DNA from: CBDCEG01 sp965215775
GTDB lineage: Bacteria > Pseudomonadota > Gammaproteobacteria > Cardiobacteriales > Ostreibacteriaceae
Direction: 5' to 3'
NCBI GenBank assembly: GCA_965215775.1
Contig: CBDCEG010000020.1
Coordinates: 62,001 to 126,000, forward strand
Length of the DNA stretch: 64,000 nucleotides
The notes beneath the pieces were generated by a model, which saw only the letters and a program-made list of their open reading frames with translations, was not told where the DNA came from and searched no databases. The position numbers and the translations under genes were made by a program. The stretch's first letter is position 1; each line of letters opens with the position of its first letter. Positions 29,876 through 39,108 of this stretch are shown one piece after another.

Positions 29876-31210
29876 ATGGACTTAAAAGAATTTGGATTTA
29901 CAGAGATAAATTATCAATTATTAGATGCGGTTAAAACGCCTTATAAAATTTATGCAGAATTATTAGATGAAGGAGCTCAACAACAGTTTTTAGATGTTTT
30001 ATCTGCTCCATTTGTAACTTATGCAGCTCTTATGCCAGACGCTCATCAGGGCTATACTATGCCAATTGGTGGAGTTTGTGCAACTAAAGATGTTATCGTT
30101 CCACAGTTTGTTGGATTTGATATTGGTTGTGGAATGTGTGCGTTCAAAACTAATTTTTCCAGAGAGCAAATTGAAAATAAAGCACAAATTATTTATAACA
30201 AAATAATAGAAAACATACCTTTGGGATTTAAAACACATAAAAATGCACAATCTTTCAAATCTGATTTGCCACGAACTGATTTCGCACAATATATTTTAGA
30301 AAGTTCGGCTTTAAAGCAATTAGGAACTTTAGGTGGCGGAAATCATTTTATTGAAATTGGTTACGGAAAAGATGAAAGTGTTTGGATTATAGTTCACTCT
30401 GGAAGCCGTGGGCTAGGTCATAAAATAGCAAGCCACTATATGTTACAAGCTTTTTTGGAGCAAAACCCACAAGATAAAAAATTAACTGAAATAGTTGCTG
30501 AATTTGAAGAACGAAATATTAAATTTAAAGAATTAAGACCAGAAAAGTATCAATCATCTTTAAATAAATTTACGGTAAAACAAAAAGCAGCTTTGATAAA
30601 AAAAGCAAAAATTGACAATATAAAAGGGATTTGGGGGTTAGATACTAATTCAGAATTAGGAAAAGAATATATTCTTGATCAAAATTTTGCACTTAATTAT
30701 GCTTTGGAAAATAGAAAACGAATGATTATTGCGGTGCATAATATTTTCAATAATGTTTTAAATTCAGAAAATGAAATTGATTTTAACTGTAATGATTTTA
30801 TAAATAGAAACCATAATCACGCAGAATTTGACGATAAATCAAACCAATGGATTCATAGAAAGGGGGCAACTCACGCAGAAAAAGGAATGCGTGGCGTAAT
30901 TCCTGGGAATATGCGAGATGGGTGTTTTATCGTTACTGGAAAAGGTAATTATGACTCATTGCAATCATCTTCACACGGTGCGGGTAGAGTTATGAGTAGA
31001 ACAAAAGCAAAGAAAAATGTTTCAATTGAAGATTTTGAAAGCTCAATGAAAAATATCACAGGAACAGTTGATATTAACACAGTTGACGAGTCTCCTTTTG
31101 CTTACAAAGATATTTTTGAAGTTATGAATTTACAAAAAGACTTGGTTAGTATTGATGACCATATAAAAGTTTTGATAAATGTAAAAGATAATGCAAAAAG
31201 TAGGTTTTAG
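29876..31210 (+). CDS. rtcB: RtcB-type RNA ligase
   Basis: The 444-residue protein carries the RtcB active-site set. GFDIGCGMCAFKTNF contains the manganese-binding cysteine, and GTLGGGNHFIEIG, HSGSRGLGH and NHNHAEF supply histidines. QSSSHGAGRVMSR contains the histidine expected to be guanylylated. RtcB joins RNA 2',3'-cyclic phosphate (or 3'-phosphate) and 5'-OH ends using GTP, repairing tRNA or rRNA cut by ribotoxins. No archease, RtcA or PrfH gene is adjacent. It is separated from ygiQ by a strong terminator, so it is probably a single-gene unit. Confidence 0.92.
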   Translation: MDLKEFGFTEINYQLLDAVKTPYKIYAELLDEGAQQQFLDVLSAPFVTYAALMPDAHQGYTMPIGGVCATKDVIVPQFVGFDIGCGMCAFKTNFSREQIENKAQIIYNKIIENIPLGFKTHKNAQSFKSDLPRTDFAQYILESSALKQLGTLGGGNHFIEIGYGKDESVWIIVHSGSRGLGHKIASHYMLQAFLEQNPQDKKLTEIVAEFEERNIKFKELRPEKYQSSLNKFTVKQKAALIKKAKIDNIKGIWGLDTNSELGKEYILDQNFALNYALENRKRMIIAVHNIFNNVLNSENEIDFNCNDFINRNHNHAEFDDKSNQWIHRKGATHAEKGMRGVIPGNMRDGCFIVTGKGNYDSLQSSSHGAGRVMSRTKAKKNVSIEDFESSMKNITGTVDINTVDESPFAYKDIFEVMNLQKDLVSIDDHIKVLINVKDNAKSRF

Positions 31211-31251
31211 TAATTCAAAACACTAACGCTAAAACTATTACTAAGTTTATT

Positions 31252-31282
31252 AAAGAGACAAGCATACCTTGTCTCTTTTTTT
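31252..31282 (+). terminator. Intrinsic terminator after rtcB
   Basis: An 11-bp perfect stem (31252-31262 with 31268-31278, loop CATAC) is followed by an uninterrupted T run. It lies 42 bp after the rtcB stop. Confidence 0.92.
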
Positions 31283-31320
31283 GTGTTTAATAACTAAAAT
31301 CATTATTAAAACCAAAAATA

Positions 31321-31354
31321 AAACCATTAGTCTAAGAGTTTAGTATAATGGTTT
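31321..31354 (+). promoter_or_regulatory. Candidate ygiQ promoter with overlapping inverted repeat
   Basis: A consensus TATAAT lies at 31344-31349. It overlaps the right arm of a 9-bp inverted repeat, AAACCATTA (31321-31329) and TAATGGTTT (31346-31354). The -35 is poor, so the repeat could be an operator or activator site. Confidence 0.45.
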
Positions 31355-31392
31355 GATTAATTTAAATAACTCAAATAAAACCAAATAATCAA

Positions 31393-33660
31393 ATGCAAAA
31401 AACACAACCTAAAATGGCTACAAATATAACTGCAAAACAATTAACAACATACAAAAAACACTGGGCGCATAGATTTGGGACTTCTAGTATTTTACCAATG
31501 TCTAAACAAGAGATGGATAATTTAGGTTGGGATAGTTGTGATATTATTTTAATAACTGGAGACGCTTATATTGATCACCCAAGTTTTGGGGCTGGGATTA
31601 TTGGGCGAGTTTTGGAGGCACAAGGCTTTCGTGTTGGTATTATTTCTCAGCCTGATATAAATAAAGATGAAGATTTTCTAAAATTAGGTCAGCCCAATTT
31701 ATATTTTGCGGTATCAGCTGGAAATATGGACTCTATGATAAATCATTACACAAGTGATAAGAAAAAACGCCACAATGATGCTTATACGCCAAACGATGAT
31801 TATGATAAACGCCCAGATAGAGCAGTTATAAAATACACAAATGTTGTAAAAAAATTATTCAAAGAAACACCTGTTGTAATTGGTGGGATTGAGGCTAGCT
31901 TGCGTCGTTTGGCACATTATGATTATTGGAGTGATAAAATTCGTCGTTCAATATTATTAGATTCAAAGGCTGATTTACTTATTTATGGAAATGCAGAACG
32001 AGCGATTGTTGAGATTTCACATAGAATTGCAAGTAATAAGCCAATAACTGATTTATTTGATATTCGTGGAATTGCATTTATTCCAAGTAAAATACCTGAT
32101 GATTTTGCAATAATTGATTCAACAAATGTTGATAAACCCGGTGTTATTTCCAAAATTCCAAGTCCTTATGAAGATATTGAGCAAAATTGTGATAAAAAAT
32201 CAGATGAGCAATCAAACGAGCAACAAATTGAAAAAGCAGTCCATTTTGCACCAAATAGAGATAAGTTAAAAGTTAGCGATTTGGATAGAGAGAAAACGGT
32301 TATAAATTTACCCAGTTTTGAAGCAGTTACAAATAATAAAGTTTTGTACGCACACACAAATAGAATTTTCCACTTAGAAACAAATCCAGGGAATGCAAGA
32401 CACCTTATGCAACAACATAGTGGGCGGAAATTATGGATTACACCGCCACCAATTCCACTTAGCACGCAGGAAATGGATTTTGTTTTTGGGTTGCCTTTTT
32501 CAAGGAAACCACACCCAAGTTATAAAGATGCAAAAATAACAGCTTATGAAATGATAAAAACCTCTGTAATGCTTATGCGTGGTTGTTTTGGTGGTTGTAC
32601 TTTTTGCTCAATAACAGAACACGAAGGCAGAATTATCCAAAGTAGATCACACGAATCTATAGTTGAAGAAATTGAAAATATTCGTGATAAAACACCTGGT
32701 TTTGCAGGAATTATTTCAGATTTGGGTGGACCAACTGCAAATATGTATAGACTTGGTTGTAAGTCAAAAGAAATAGAAAAAAATTGTAGGAAATTATCCT
32801 GTGTATTTCCAGGGATTTGCCCACAATTAGATACAAATCATTCTTCATTAATTACGCTTTATAAAAAAGCAAGAAGCATAAAAGGGATTAAAAGAGTATT
32901 TGTGGCATCAGGCTTGCGTTATGATTTGGCGGTAGAATCACCTGAATATATTAAGGAATTGGTAACTCATCATGTTGGCGGATATTTAAAAATAGCACCA
33001 GAACACACGGAAAAATCAGTGCTAGAAAATATGATGAAGCCAGAAATGAAAACCTATGATAGGTTTAAACAATTGTTTGAAGAGGCTTCAAAACAAGCAG
33101 GAAAAGAGCAATATTTAATACCTTATTTTATCGCAGCCCACCCTGGAACAACTGATAAAGATATGCTTAATTTGGCAATTTGGCTTAAGAAAAATAACTT
33201 TAGAACAGACCAAGTTCAAGCGTTTTTACCAAGTCCAATGTCTATTGCAACTGCAATGTGGCATAGTGGTTTTACACCATTAAAAGGCTTAAAAAATAAA
33301 CCAAAAGTGGCTTCTGTAAAAGAAGAAAAAACTAGAAAATTACACAAAGCATTTTTGCGTTATCACGCTCCAGAAAACTGGGATTTATTATATGAAACAC
33401 TTATAAAAATGGGTAGAAGTGATTTGATTGGAAATGCTAAAAACTGCTTAATCCCACCAACAAAACCCAAAGCAAGTTTTGATAAAAATAGCAAAAATAA
33501 ATACCGCAAAGTTACCGCTTTTGGAGAAGACAAATTAGGACCATTCCGCCCAAAAAATAGACTTGCAAAAAGTAAAAAACCAACAAGAAATAGTAGTAAA
33601 AAAACAGATAGTAAAACTGCCAAATTCAAAAATTTTAGAACTAAAAATGGCAGAAAATAA
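31393..33660 (+). CDS. ygiQ: YgiQ-family radical SAM protein
   Basis: The 755-residue protein has an N-terminal cobalamin-binding-like region, as in YgiQ/UPF0313 proteins. The radical SAM cluster motif [19 protein letters not shown] (Cys-x3-Cys-x2-Cys) lies near residues 396-414, and a basic Lys/Asn-rich tail follows (about 700-755). Length is close to E. coli YgiQ (739). The family binds a 4Fe-4S cluster and SAM; its substrate is not established. The stop codon overlaps by one base with the ATG of a short ORF that abuts the accessory island. Confidence 0.92.
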   Translation: MQKTQPKMATNITAKQLTTYKKHWAHRFGTSSILPMSKQEMDNLGWDSCDIILITGDAYIDHPSFGAGIIGRVLEAQGFRVGIISQPDINKDEDFLKLGQPNLYFAVSAGNMDSMINHYTSDKKKRHNDAYTPNDDYDKRPDRAVIKYTNVVKKLFKETPVVIGGIEASLRRLAHYDYWSDKIRRSILLDSKADLLIYGNAERAIVEISHRIASNKPITDLFDIRGIAFIPSKIPDDFAIIDSTNVDKPGVISKIPSPYEDIEQNCDKKSDEQSNEQQIEKAVHFAPNRDKLKVSDLDREKTVINLPSFEAVTNNKVLYAHTNRIFHLETNPGNARHLMQQHSGRKLWITPPPIPLSTQEMDFVFGLPFSRKPHPSYKDAKITAYEMIKTSVMLMRGCFGGCTFCSITEHEGRIIQSRSHESIVEEIENIRDKTPGFAGIISDLGGPTANMYRLGCKSKEIEKNCRKLSCVFPGICPQLDTNHSSLITLYKKARSIKGIKRVFVASGLRYDLAVESPEYIKELVTHHVGGYLKIAPEHTEKSVLENMMKPEMKTYDRFKQLFEEASKQAGKEQYLIPYFIAAHPGTTDKDMLNLAIWLKKNNFRTDQVQAFLPSPMSIATAMWHSGFTPLKGLKNKPKVASVKEEKTRKLHKAFLRYHAPENWDLLYETLIKMGRSDLIGNAKNCLIPPTKPKASFDKNSKNKYRKVTAFGEDKLGPFRPKNRLAKSKKPTRNSSKKTDSKTAKFKNFRTKNGRK

Positions 33661-33713
33661 TGGCTGAATTATCAACTGAAGAAAAAGATGAGATTTTAGA
33701 AAGGTATGATTAG
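33660..33713 (+). other. 17-codon ORF, possible remnant of a gene cut by the island
   Basis: An ATG overlaps the ygiQ stop (TAATG arrangement) and encodes [17 protein letters not shown] before a TAG that directly abuts the convergent stop codon of the OLD-like gene. The coupled start suggests a real gene once followed ygiQ and that its remainder was lost when the island arrived. A chance ORF is also possible. Confidence 0.3.
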
Positions 33714-34811
33714 CTATTTATTCAAGAATTTTATGATTTCACCCACAAAAGCATCCACTTCGCTATGTTTAAGAGTATTTAGATAGGTGAAAGTATCATC
33801 TTCTGTGTTATTTTGTTGAATATTTTTATATAAATTCTTTGGATTTTTATACTTATTATTACTATTGTTTGCTACCTCAAGACCAAAATTATTGCTATTT
33901 TTTTTATACTCATGAAATAATTTTTTCTCAACACTCTCAAAAGGTATAAAATAGACACTATTATTTTTACAGCTCTCATCTTTTTGATCCCCATCTAAAA
34001 TAGAAATAACATTTTCTGCAGATTCGAAAAATTCTTCTTCGGCATTTCTATTCATTAAACTTACAGTACTTGTTGCCGCTCCAATGTAGATTATTTTATA
34101 CTTTTTATTTATAACTTTACTTTTTAATAAGAACTCTAAATATTTCTTTAAAACCACATCCTCTGTTAATATATATTTATCCCAACCTTTGAAGCCATAT
34201 AATATTCCTTTAACATAATTATATGATTTTTCTTTAATAATTACTGTCCCTTTGCTATCTTTCTCTTCCTCCATATAATTTAATAAACCACCATCTGAAG
34301 AAAATGACCTCATCAATGTAAGTGATTGAGTAGTGAATAAAATATTCACCTCATTTTCATTACAAAAACACTTTAATACCTTGAGAAGATTTACTTGAGC
34401 AGACGCATCCAAAGAGATATCAATTTCATCAATCACAATTAATTTTTTCCCTTGCATAAGTAACTTGTAAAGGCTTATTACAAAAAACTCACCAGAGCTA
34501 AGATAGTCTTCTCTTATATAAGTTCCATCAGCCTTTAAAATAAAATAATATATTGAGTTTCTTATTGTAATTTCTTTTAAATCATTAAATCTGTTAGGTT
34601 TATATATTTTATTCAAAAAAGTAATTAATTTTTCCGCTTTAGTATATTCCCTTGTGGTAATTTTAGCTCTTAACTCACTATCAATTCTACCTAAGCGTTG
34701 AAAACTATCAAATCTTTTCCCATTAGGTATTGGAAGCTCAATTTCTATTGAATCCTTTAAATCTTGATTGATAATTGATTTTGTATCAATCGTATCTAGA
34801 TTAGAATTATA

Positions 34812-35908
34812 CCTGGTTTCTAAACCGAAGTGCAACTAAATTTTATTTTTAGGTTTTAATTTGGAACTAGTTATTTTTAGGTTTTAATTTGGAACTAGTT
34901 ATTTTTATTTTTATTAACTAAGATAATAACATTATGAAAAAATACACACAATTAACCAGAACTGATATGACAAAAATTGAAACATTGCTTGAGGAGAATT
35001 ATAATCCTTGTGAAATAGCGATAAAACTAGGCAAAAATAAGACTACAATATACCGCTGCATAAAAAATAATAAAAACGCAGAAACCTTTGTTGGTGAAGA
35101 GGCATGGGAGAAAGTTTCCAAGAGGAAATCTATTGCAAATAAGCATGTTAGGATATTACCTGATAGTATTTTAGAGAAATATATTTTGATAAAAATAGAG
35201 CAACATTGGTCGCCAGAACAAATTTCTGGAAAGTGGCGAGAGGAGGCGCAAGAATCGATTTGCCACGAGACTATTTATCAATTTGTTTATAAGTATCACC
35301 CAAAATTAGTTAAGATGTATTTTAGAAGAAAAGGTAAGAAATATCAACATGATAGAAAAGAAAAATATCAAATAAAAGATCGTAGAATGATTGATGAAAG
35401 ACCGCAAAATATTGAGCTTAGAGAAGAAGTTGGACATTGGGAAGGAGACACAATTGTCGGTAAAAATCACCAAGGCGCGATAGTTACAAATGTTGAAAGA
35501 AAAAGTGGTAAATTAATAGCTTCCAAAGTGAAAAAATCAACCGCAAAAGCTATTTTAGAAGCTACAGTTAAAGATTTCAAGGACTTACCAAATGAGTTAC
35601 GAATAAGCATGACATACGATAATGGCAAAGAGTTTTCTTTACACCAAGAGATTGAAAAACAAGTAAAAATGAATGTTTATTTTGCACACGCTTACTCACC
35701 TTGGGAAAGAGGAACTAATGAAAATACCAACGGTTTGCTCCGAGAATTTATCCCCAAAGGCACTGATTTTAATAATGTTTCTGATGAAGACCTTGCTTAT
35801 TTTGTAGAACTTATTAATAATAGACCACGAAAACGACTAGGATTTAAAACCCCAAATGAAGTCTTTCAAGCTGAACTTGAAAAGTTGCACTTGTAGGTAG
35901 AATCTAGC
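34812..35908 (+). mobile_element. IS30-family insertion sequence, copy 1 (1097 bp)
   Basis: Imperfect terminal inverted repeats of about 25 bp (left end CCTGGTTTCT, right end complement GCTAGATTCT, both running into AAGTGCAACT) define the element. A 3-bp target duplication, ATA, lies at 34809-34811 and 35909-35911. It carries one transposase gene. Relative to copy 2 (53440-54508) it has an extra tandem copy of a 28-bp segment between the left end and the transposase start. It sits in the OLD-like gene. Confidence 0.95.
34934..35896 (+). CDS. IS30-family transposase (copy 1)
   Basis: The 320-residue protein has an N-terminal helix-turn-helix (NPCEIAIKLGKNKTTIYRCIKN) and an IS30-type DDE core. 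The first Asp is in GHWEGDTIVG, the second in TYDNGKEF, and the Glu in WERGTNENTNGLLREF, followed by FIPKGTDF as usual in this family. It is intact and should be active. It differs from copy 2 at three residues (D/N after QH, E/K in LREEVG, D/E in SDEDLAY). The stop lies within the right terminal repeat. Confidence 0.96.
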   Translation: MKKYTQLTRTDMTKIETLLEENYNPCEIAIKLGKNKTTIYRCIKNNKNAETFVGEEAWEKVSKRKSIANKHVRILPDSILEKYILIKIEQHWSPEQISGKWREEAQESICHETIYQFVYKYHPKLVKMYFRRKGKKYQHDRKEKYQIKDRRMIDERPQNIELREEVGHWEGDTIVGKNHQGAIVTNVERKSGKLIASKVKKSTAKAILEATVKDFKDLPNELRISMTYDNGKEFSLHQEIEKQVKMNVYFAHAYSPWERGTNENTNGLLREFIPKGTDFNNVSDEDLAYFVELINNRPRKRLGFKTPNEVFQAELEKLHL

Positions 35909-36158
35909 ATATTTGAAGTCATACTTATCATCATCTATTTCATAAGTTATTTTACTACTATTACTAAATATTTTTGGTGATGCTGTTCTCACGAAAGTGT
36001 CTGAAGATTTTAAATTTGCTATAGATCTAATAAGAGTTGTTTTTCCAACACTATTTTTCCCCACAAGGCAGGTTATTTTATTTTTAGATAAATCTAATTC
36101 AAAAGTAAGCTTCTTTATATGTTGAATATCAGTTAAAATAAGTTTTAGCATTATATTT

Positions 36159-37121
36159 TTAACTTTTAATTGTTTGATGGATAAAACCATCAACTACATA
36201 ATTACCATATTTTCTCCGTAGTTTATCTAAATAAGCTTTATCTACAGTATTTATATAATTTAATTTTCCAGATATTGTTGCTATTTTATACTCATACTTT
36301 TTTAAGCAATCATCAAACCTATCCTTATCCGTAACATAGTAGTATAATAACACTTCAAGCTCTGATTTCATCTGCGAGTCAACAGTAATTCCCCCTGAGT
36401 TTAAAACCACCATACCTAATAATTTTATTTTTTCTCCTTGTCTTAGGTATTTTGTTTTAACTTTATTTATTTTAATGCTACCACTGAATAGCTCTATAAA
36501 AATATTTGATATTTGGAGTTCAATTTTTTTATTACAAAATTCCTCCATAGATGAAACAATAATATCATCTGCAAATCTTGAATATTGGAGATTGTTATTT
36601 AAACAATATTCTTTAAATTTAGCATCAAAATTAAACAAGAAAGTATTACTGATATTTGGAGAGGTTGAAAAGCCTATAGGCAAAACCCGATTAACTGTTA
36701 CTAAATTCAGTATGCTCTCCTTGTGATTTTGTATATCACTTATTGGTGAGTTAGATAAATTATTATCAAGTATTGCTTCCACATCACTTTTAGAGATGCT
36801 ATCAAAAAAACTTACTATATCTGTTTTAAAAAAAAATTTATTTTTACTATGTATTTGCACAGCATCAAAGGCTGTTCTTCCTTCCATATAAGAAAAAACA
36901 ACATCTTTATCAACTTTGGCAAAATTAAAAATAAAGTTATTTAAAAAATTATGATATTTTCTAAGTTGCTTAGAAGGGTTGAATAAATTTAATTTATTTT
37001 TTGAAATTATTTCTTCGTGTTCAATACTATCATTAATAAATCTTGAGAATTTTAACTCATTGTGAAAAGTTGAATTGAAGGCTTCTTGAAGTGTTATTCT
37101 GACTGTGGTTGAGTTAAGCAT
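36159..37121 (-). CDS. Retron-like reverse transcriptase
   Basis: The 320-residue protein has the reverse transcriptase core. Motif A is FFFKTDIVSFFDSI (Asp101), motif B is LPIGFSTSPNISN (147-159), and motif C is YSRFADDIIVS with FADD at 183-186. A downstream LLGMVVLNSGGITV (234-247) corresponds to the retron VTG region, and SGKLNYINTVDKAY resembles the retron C-terminal element. The NAxxH motif of classical retrons is only loosely matched (FDAVQIH, 86-91). Length fits retron RTs (about 300-350). It is followed by an OLD-like ATPase-TOPRIM gene and preceded by a structured non-coding stretch, as expected for a retron defence operon. An unclassified defence-associated RT is the alternative. 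Confidence 0.85.
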   Translation of the reverse strand: MLNSTTVRITLQEAFNSTFHNELKFSRFINDSIEHEEIISKNKLNLFNPSKQLRKYHNFLNNFIFNFAKVDKDVVFSYMEGRTAFDAVQIHSKNKFFFKTDIVSFFDSISKSDVEAILDNNLSNSPISDIQNHKESILNLVTVNRVLPIGFSTSPNISNTFLFNFDAKFKEYCLNNNLQYSRFADDIIVSSMEEFCNKKIELQISNIFIELFSGSIKINKVKTKYLRQGEKIKLLGMVVLNSGGITVDSQMKSELEVLLYYYVTDKDRFDDCLKKYEYKIATISGKLNYINTVDKAYLDKLRRKYGNYVVDGFIHQTIKS

Positions 37122-37505
37122 AAAGAGTAATTAGATTATTTTATTGAATAAATTAAAGCCTATCAAATGATAGGCTAAATTTCTAAATATTGACCACTTA
37201 GAGATCAGCTACTAAAAAATATTAGTATGACTTTGGATACCAAAATCACTGACATACAATTAGTATATGCCTTTCAATCATAAATTTCAATTAATTATTT
37301 TAAAAATTAACAACTTTTTTCTACACTTTAGGTTAACCAGCTAATTGTATTGTGCAGACTCATTGTTTTCTAAGTCTTACAAAAAACCACACCACTCAAG
37401 TTTTGTGTTATTATTTACCTTAAGCATCATCTTATTTACTTATATCTCTTTGTTTTTATTAGGTTTGGGATTGCGTAATAGGTTCAAAATTTAATTAAAA
37501 AAATT
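37122..37505 (-). ncRNA. Non-coding stretch with candidate retron msr-msd RNA (37157-37350)
   Basis: No ORF lies in these 384 bp between the reverse transcriptase start and the divergent PHP gene. On the minus strand a 10-bp perfect inverted repeat pairs 37341-37350 with 37254-37263. The upstream arm ends in TTAGC, the context in which retrons place the branching G beside the a1/a2 stem. A GGTTAACC palindrome follows (37331-37338). Further hairpins lie at 37225-37257 (GTATG/CATAC enclosing TTTGG/CCAAA) and 37157-37176 (9-bp stem AGCCTATCA). The 77-nt interior is short and weakly folded for a classical msr-msd, so the exact boundaries are uncertain. Confidence 0.35.
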
Positions 37506-38357
37506 ATGATTATAGATTTACATTGTCATACAACCTGCTCCGATGGAGAACTTAGTCCGCAAGAATTAATCAACTTAGCCGTTGAAAAAAATATTGAAAT
37601 GCTTGCTATAACCGACCACGATTGCGTTGATGCGTATAAAGAACTTGAAAATATAGATATTCCAGATAGTTTGAAAATAATAACTGGAATTGAATTTTCA
37701 ACTTGTTGGAGCGGAATTGGCGTGCATATTGTTGGTTTAAATATTGATATCAAAAGCAAACCTATTTTGCAAGCTATTGAATTTCAAAAGAATGCTAGAA
37801 TAAATCGTGCAGAATTAATTATTTCTAAACTAAAAAAACAAAATATAGAAATCACTTATGCAGATTTAGTAAACCAAGCTGGGCATAATAATATTGGAAG
37901 ACCGCATATTGCAAGGCATTTGGTTGAAAAAGGTTTTGTTACCTCAATTGATAAGGCGTTCAAAAAATACTTAAAAAACAATAAAATAGGAAGCGTAAAA
38001 CAAAGCTGGGCAAAAATAGAACAAATTATAACTTGGATAAATGAAGCAGGCGGAATTGCAATAATCGCCCACCCAAATAAATATAAAATGACTCGCACCA
38101 AGCAAAAACATTTTATCGATGAATTTATAAATATGGGCGGAAAAGGAATTGAAATTATATCTGGCTGGCAATTAGAAGATTTAACCAATAAATACATAAA
38201 GTTAGCTAATGATAAAAATTTACTCGCTTCAATTGGCAGTGATTTCCATAGAATTGCAAAATACCAAGCCACCCTTGGGGTTGAGTTCACTAATATGCGT
38301 TTGGAAAATATTGATAATGTAAATTTTGTTTGGGATAATTTGATTGAAAAAATATAA
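37506..38357 (+). CDS. PHP-domain phosphoesterase (YciV/RNase AM-like)
   Basis: The 283-residue protein has PHP metal-binding motifs: DLHCHTTCSDG (N-terminus), AITDHDCVDAY, GIEFSTCW, IAHPNKY and GSDFHR near the end. This pattern is that of the YciV/TrpH group, which hydrolyses 3',5'-nucleotide bisphosphate or trims RNA 5' ends one nucleotide at a time (RNase AM). Length matches E. coli YciV (293). It is divergent from the reverse transcriptase and forms the right border of the island. Confidence 0.88.
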   Translation: MIIDLHCHTTCSDGELSPQELINLAVEKNIEMLAITDHDCVDAYKELENIDIPDSLKIITGIEFSTCWSGIGVHIVGLNIDIKSKPILQAIEFQKNARINRAELIISKLKKQNIEITYADLVNQAGHNNIGRPHIARHLVEKGFVTSIDKAFKKYLKNNKIGSVKQSWAKIEQIITWINEAGGIAIIAHPNKYKMTRTKQKHFIDEFINMGGKGIEIISGWQLEDLTNKYIKLANDKNLLASIGSDFHRIAKYQATLGVEFTNMRLENIDNVNFVWDNLIEKI

Positions 38358-38486
38358 TAAATTATCCAATTAAATTAAATTTAGCAAATAATACCTTTTA
38401 GTATAGGAAATAGCTTTGCGGTAGTTTAAAAACTTGGTAGAATTTTACCTAACTTTTAATTTTAATAACTAACTTAATAAAATACT

Positions 38487-39065
38487 ATGAAAAAAATAAT
38501 AATTTTAACAGCTTTGGCTTCAATAATAACTGGATGTGTAAGCGGTAAAACATATAATGCTTCTCAGCAAACTGTAGTTGATTTAACTACAAAAAACAAT
38601 ACTCTTGAAAATAAAGTGAAGCTTTTGGAGCAACAAATAAAAACTAATAAAACCAAAAGAATAATTAAATTACCAACGGGAGCGCCAACAACTTATGATA
38701 AAAGACTGAACAATAATAATATTTCAACAGAAGATAAAGCTTATTTTACAGCAGTTAATCAATACAAAGCTGGAGATTCAGCAACAGCTGTTAATTCTTT
38801 TGTAAAGTTTAATAAAAAATTCCCAAATTCAAAACACCATACCAAATCACTTTATAATCTTGGACAAGCAGCTTACAGTGATAGAAATTACGACCAAGCA
38901 AAATTATCATTAGAAGAATTAATTTACCAAAACCCTACAGCAAGCAACAAAGCTTCAGCCGTTTTATTACTGAAAAAAGTTTATAAAGCAACTGGTGATA
39001 ACGCAAAACTTAAAGAGTTGAATACATTTTCTAAAAATGCAACAACTGAGACTGAAACATATTAA
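38487..39065 (+). CDS. TPR lipoprotein, YbgF/CpoB-like
   Basis: The 192-residue protein has a lipoprotein signal with lipobox TGC (Cys17). A short coiled-coil (about residues 28-55, TTKNNTLENKVKLLEQQI) and a C-terminal TPR region (about 85-180) follow, with GDSATAVNSFVKFNKKFPNSKHHTKSLYNLGQAAY characteristic of YbgF/CpoB. Those proteins coordinate the Tol-Pal system with cell-wall synthesis. No tol or pal gene is adjacent, and here the signal is a lipobox rather than a cleaved Sec signal, so the assignment is to the family, not the orthologue. Confidence 0.78.
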   Translation: MKKIIILTALASIITGCVSGKTYNASQQTVVDLTTKNNTLENKVKLLEQQIKTNKTKRIIKLPTGAPTTYDKRLNNNNISTEDKAYFTAVNQYKAGDSATAVNSFVKFNKKFPNSKHHTKSLYNLGQAAYSDRNYDQAKLSLEELIYQNPTASNKASAVLLLKKVYKATGDNAKLKELNTFSKNATTETETY

Positions 39066-39108
39066 ATAAAACTAAAGAAGACTAAATAAAAACTTAAAGG
39101 AGTAAAAA

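Larger units (their letters stand above)
33714..36151 (-). pseudogene. OLD-like ATPase-TOPRIM gene, interrupted by an IS30-family element
   Basis: Two minus-strand pieces belong to one gene: codons 1-81 (36151-35909) and 82-445 plus stop (34808-33714). Removing the insertion sequence and one copy of its 3-bp target duplication restores the frame exactly (reading FKY-NSNLD). The rebuilt 445-residue protein has Walker A GKNSVGKTT (31-39), an ABC-type signature LSSGE (184-188), Walker B IDEID (207-211) and TTQS (240-243). A TOPRIM-like end follows: Glu297 in TEDVVLKKYLEFLL, Gly324, and LDGD with Asp353/Asp355. This is the OLD/Class 2 overcoming-lysogenization nuclease plan. The gene begins 7 bp after the reverse transcriptase stop, so both form one operon. 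As found, the protein is disrupted and presumably inactive. Confidence 0.8.

Noticed and set aside
35837..36193. A separate small minus-strand gene
   Set aside because: It is the N-terminal part of the OLD-like gene running into the IS30 right end; the start at 36193 lies inside the RT gene.
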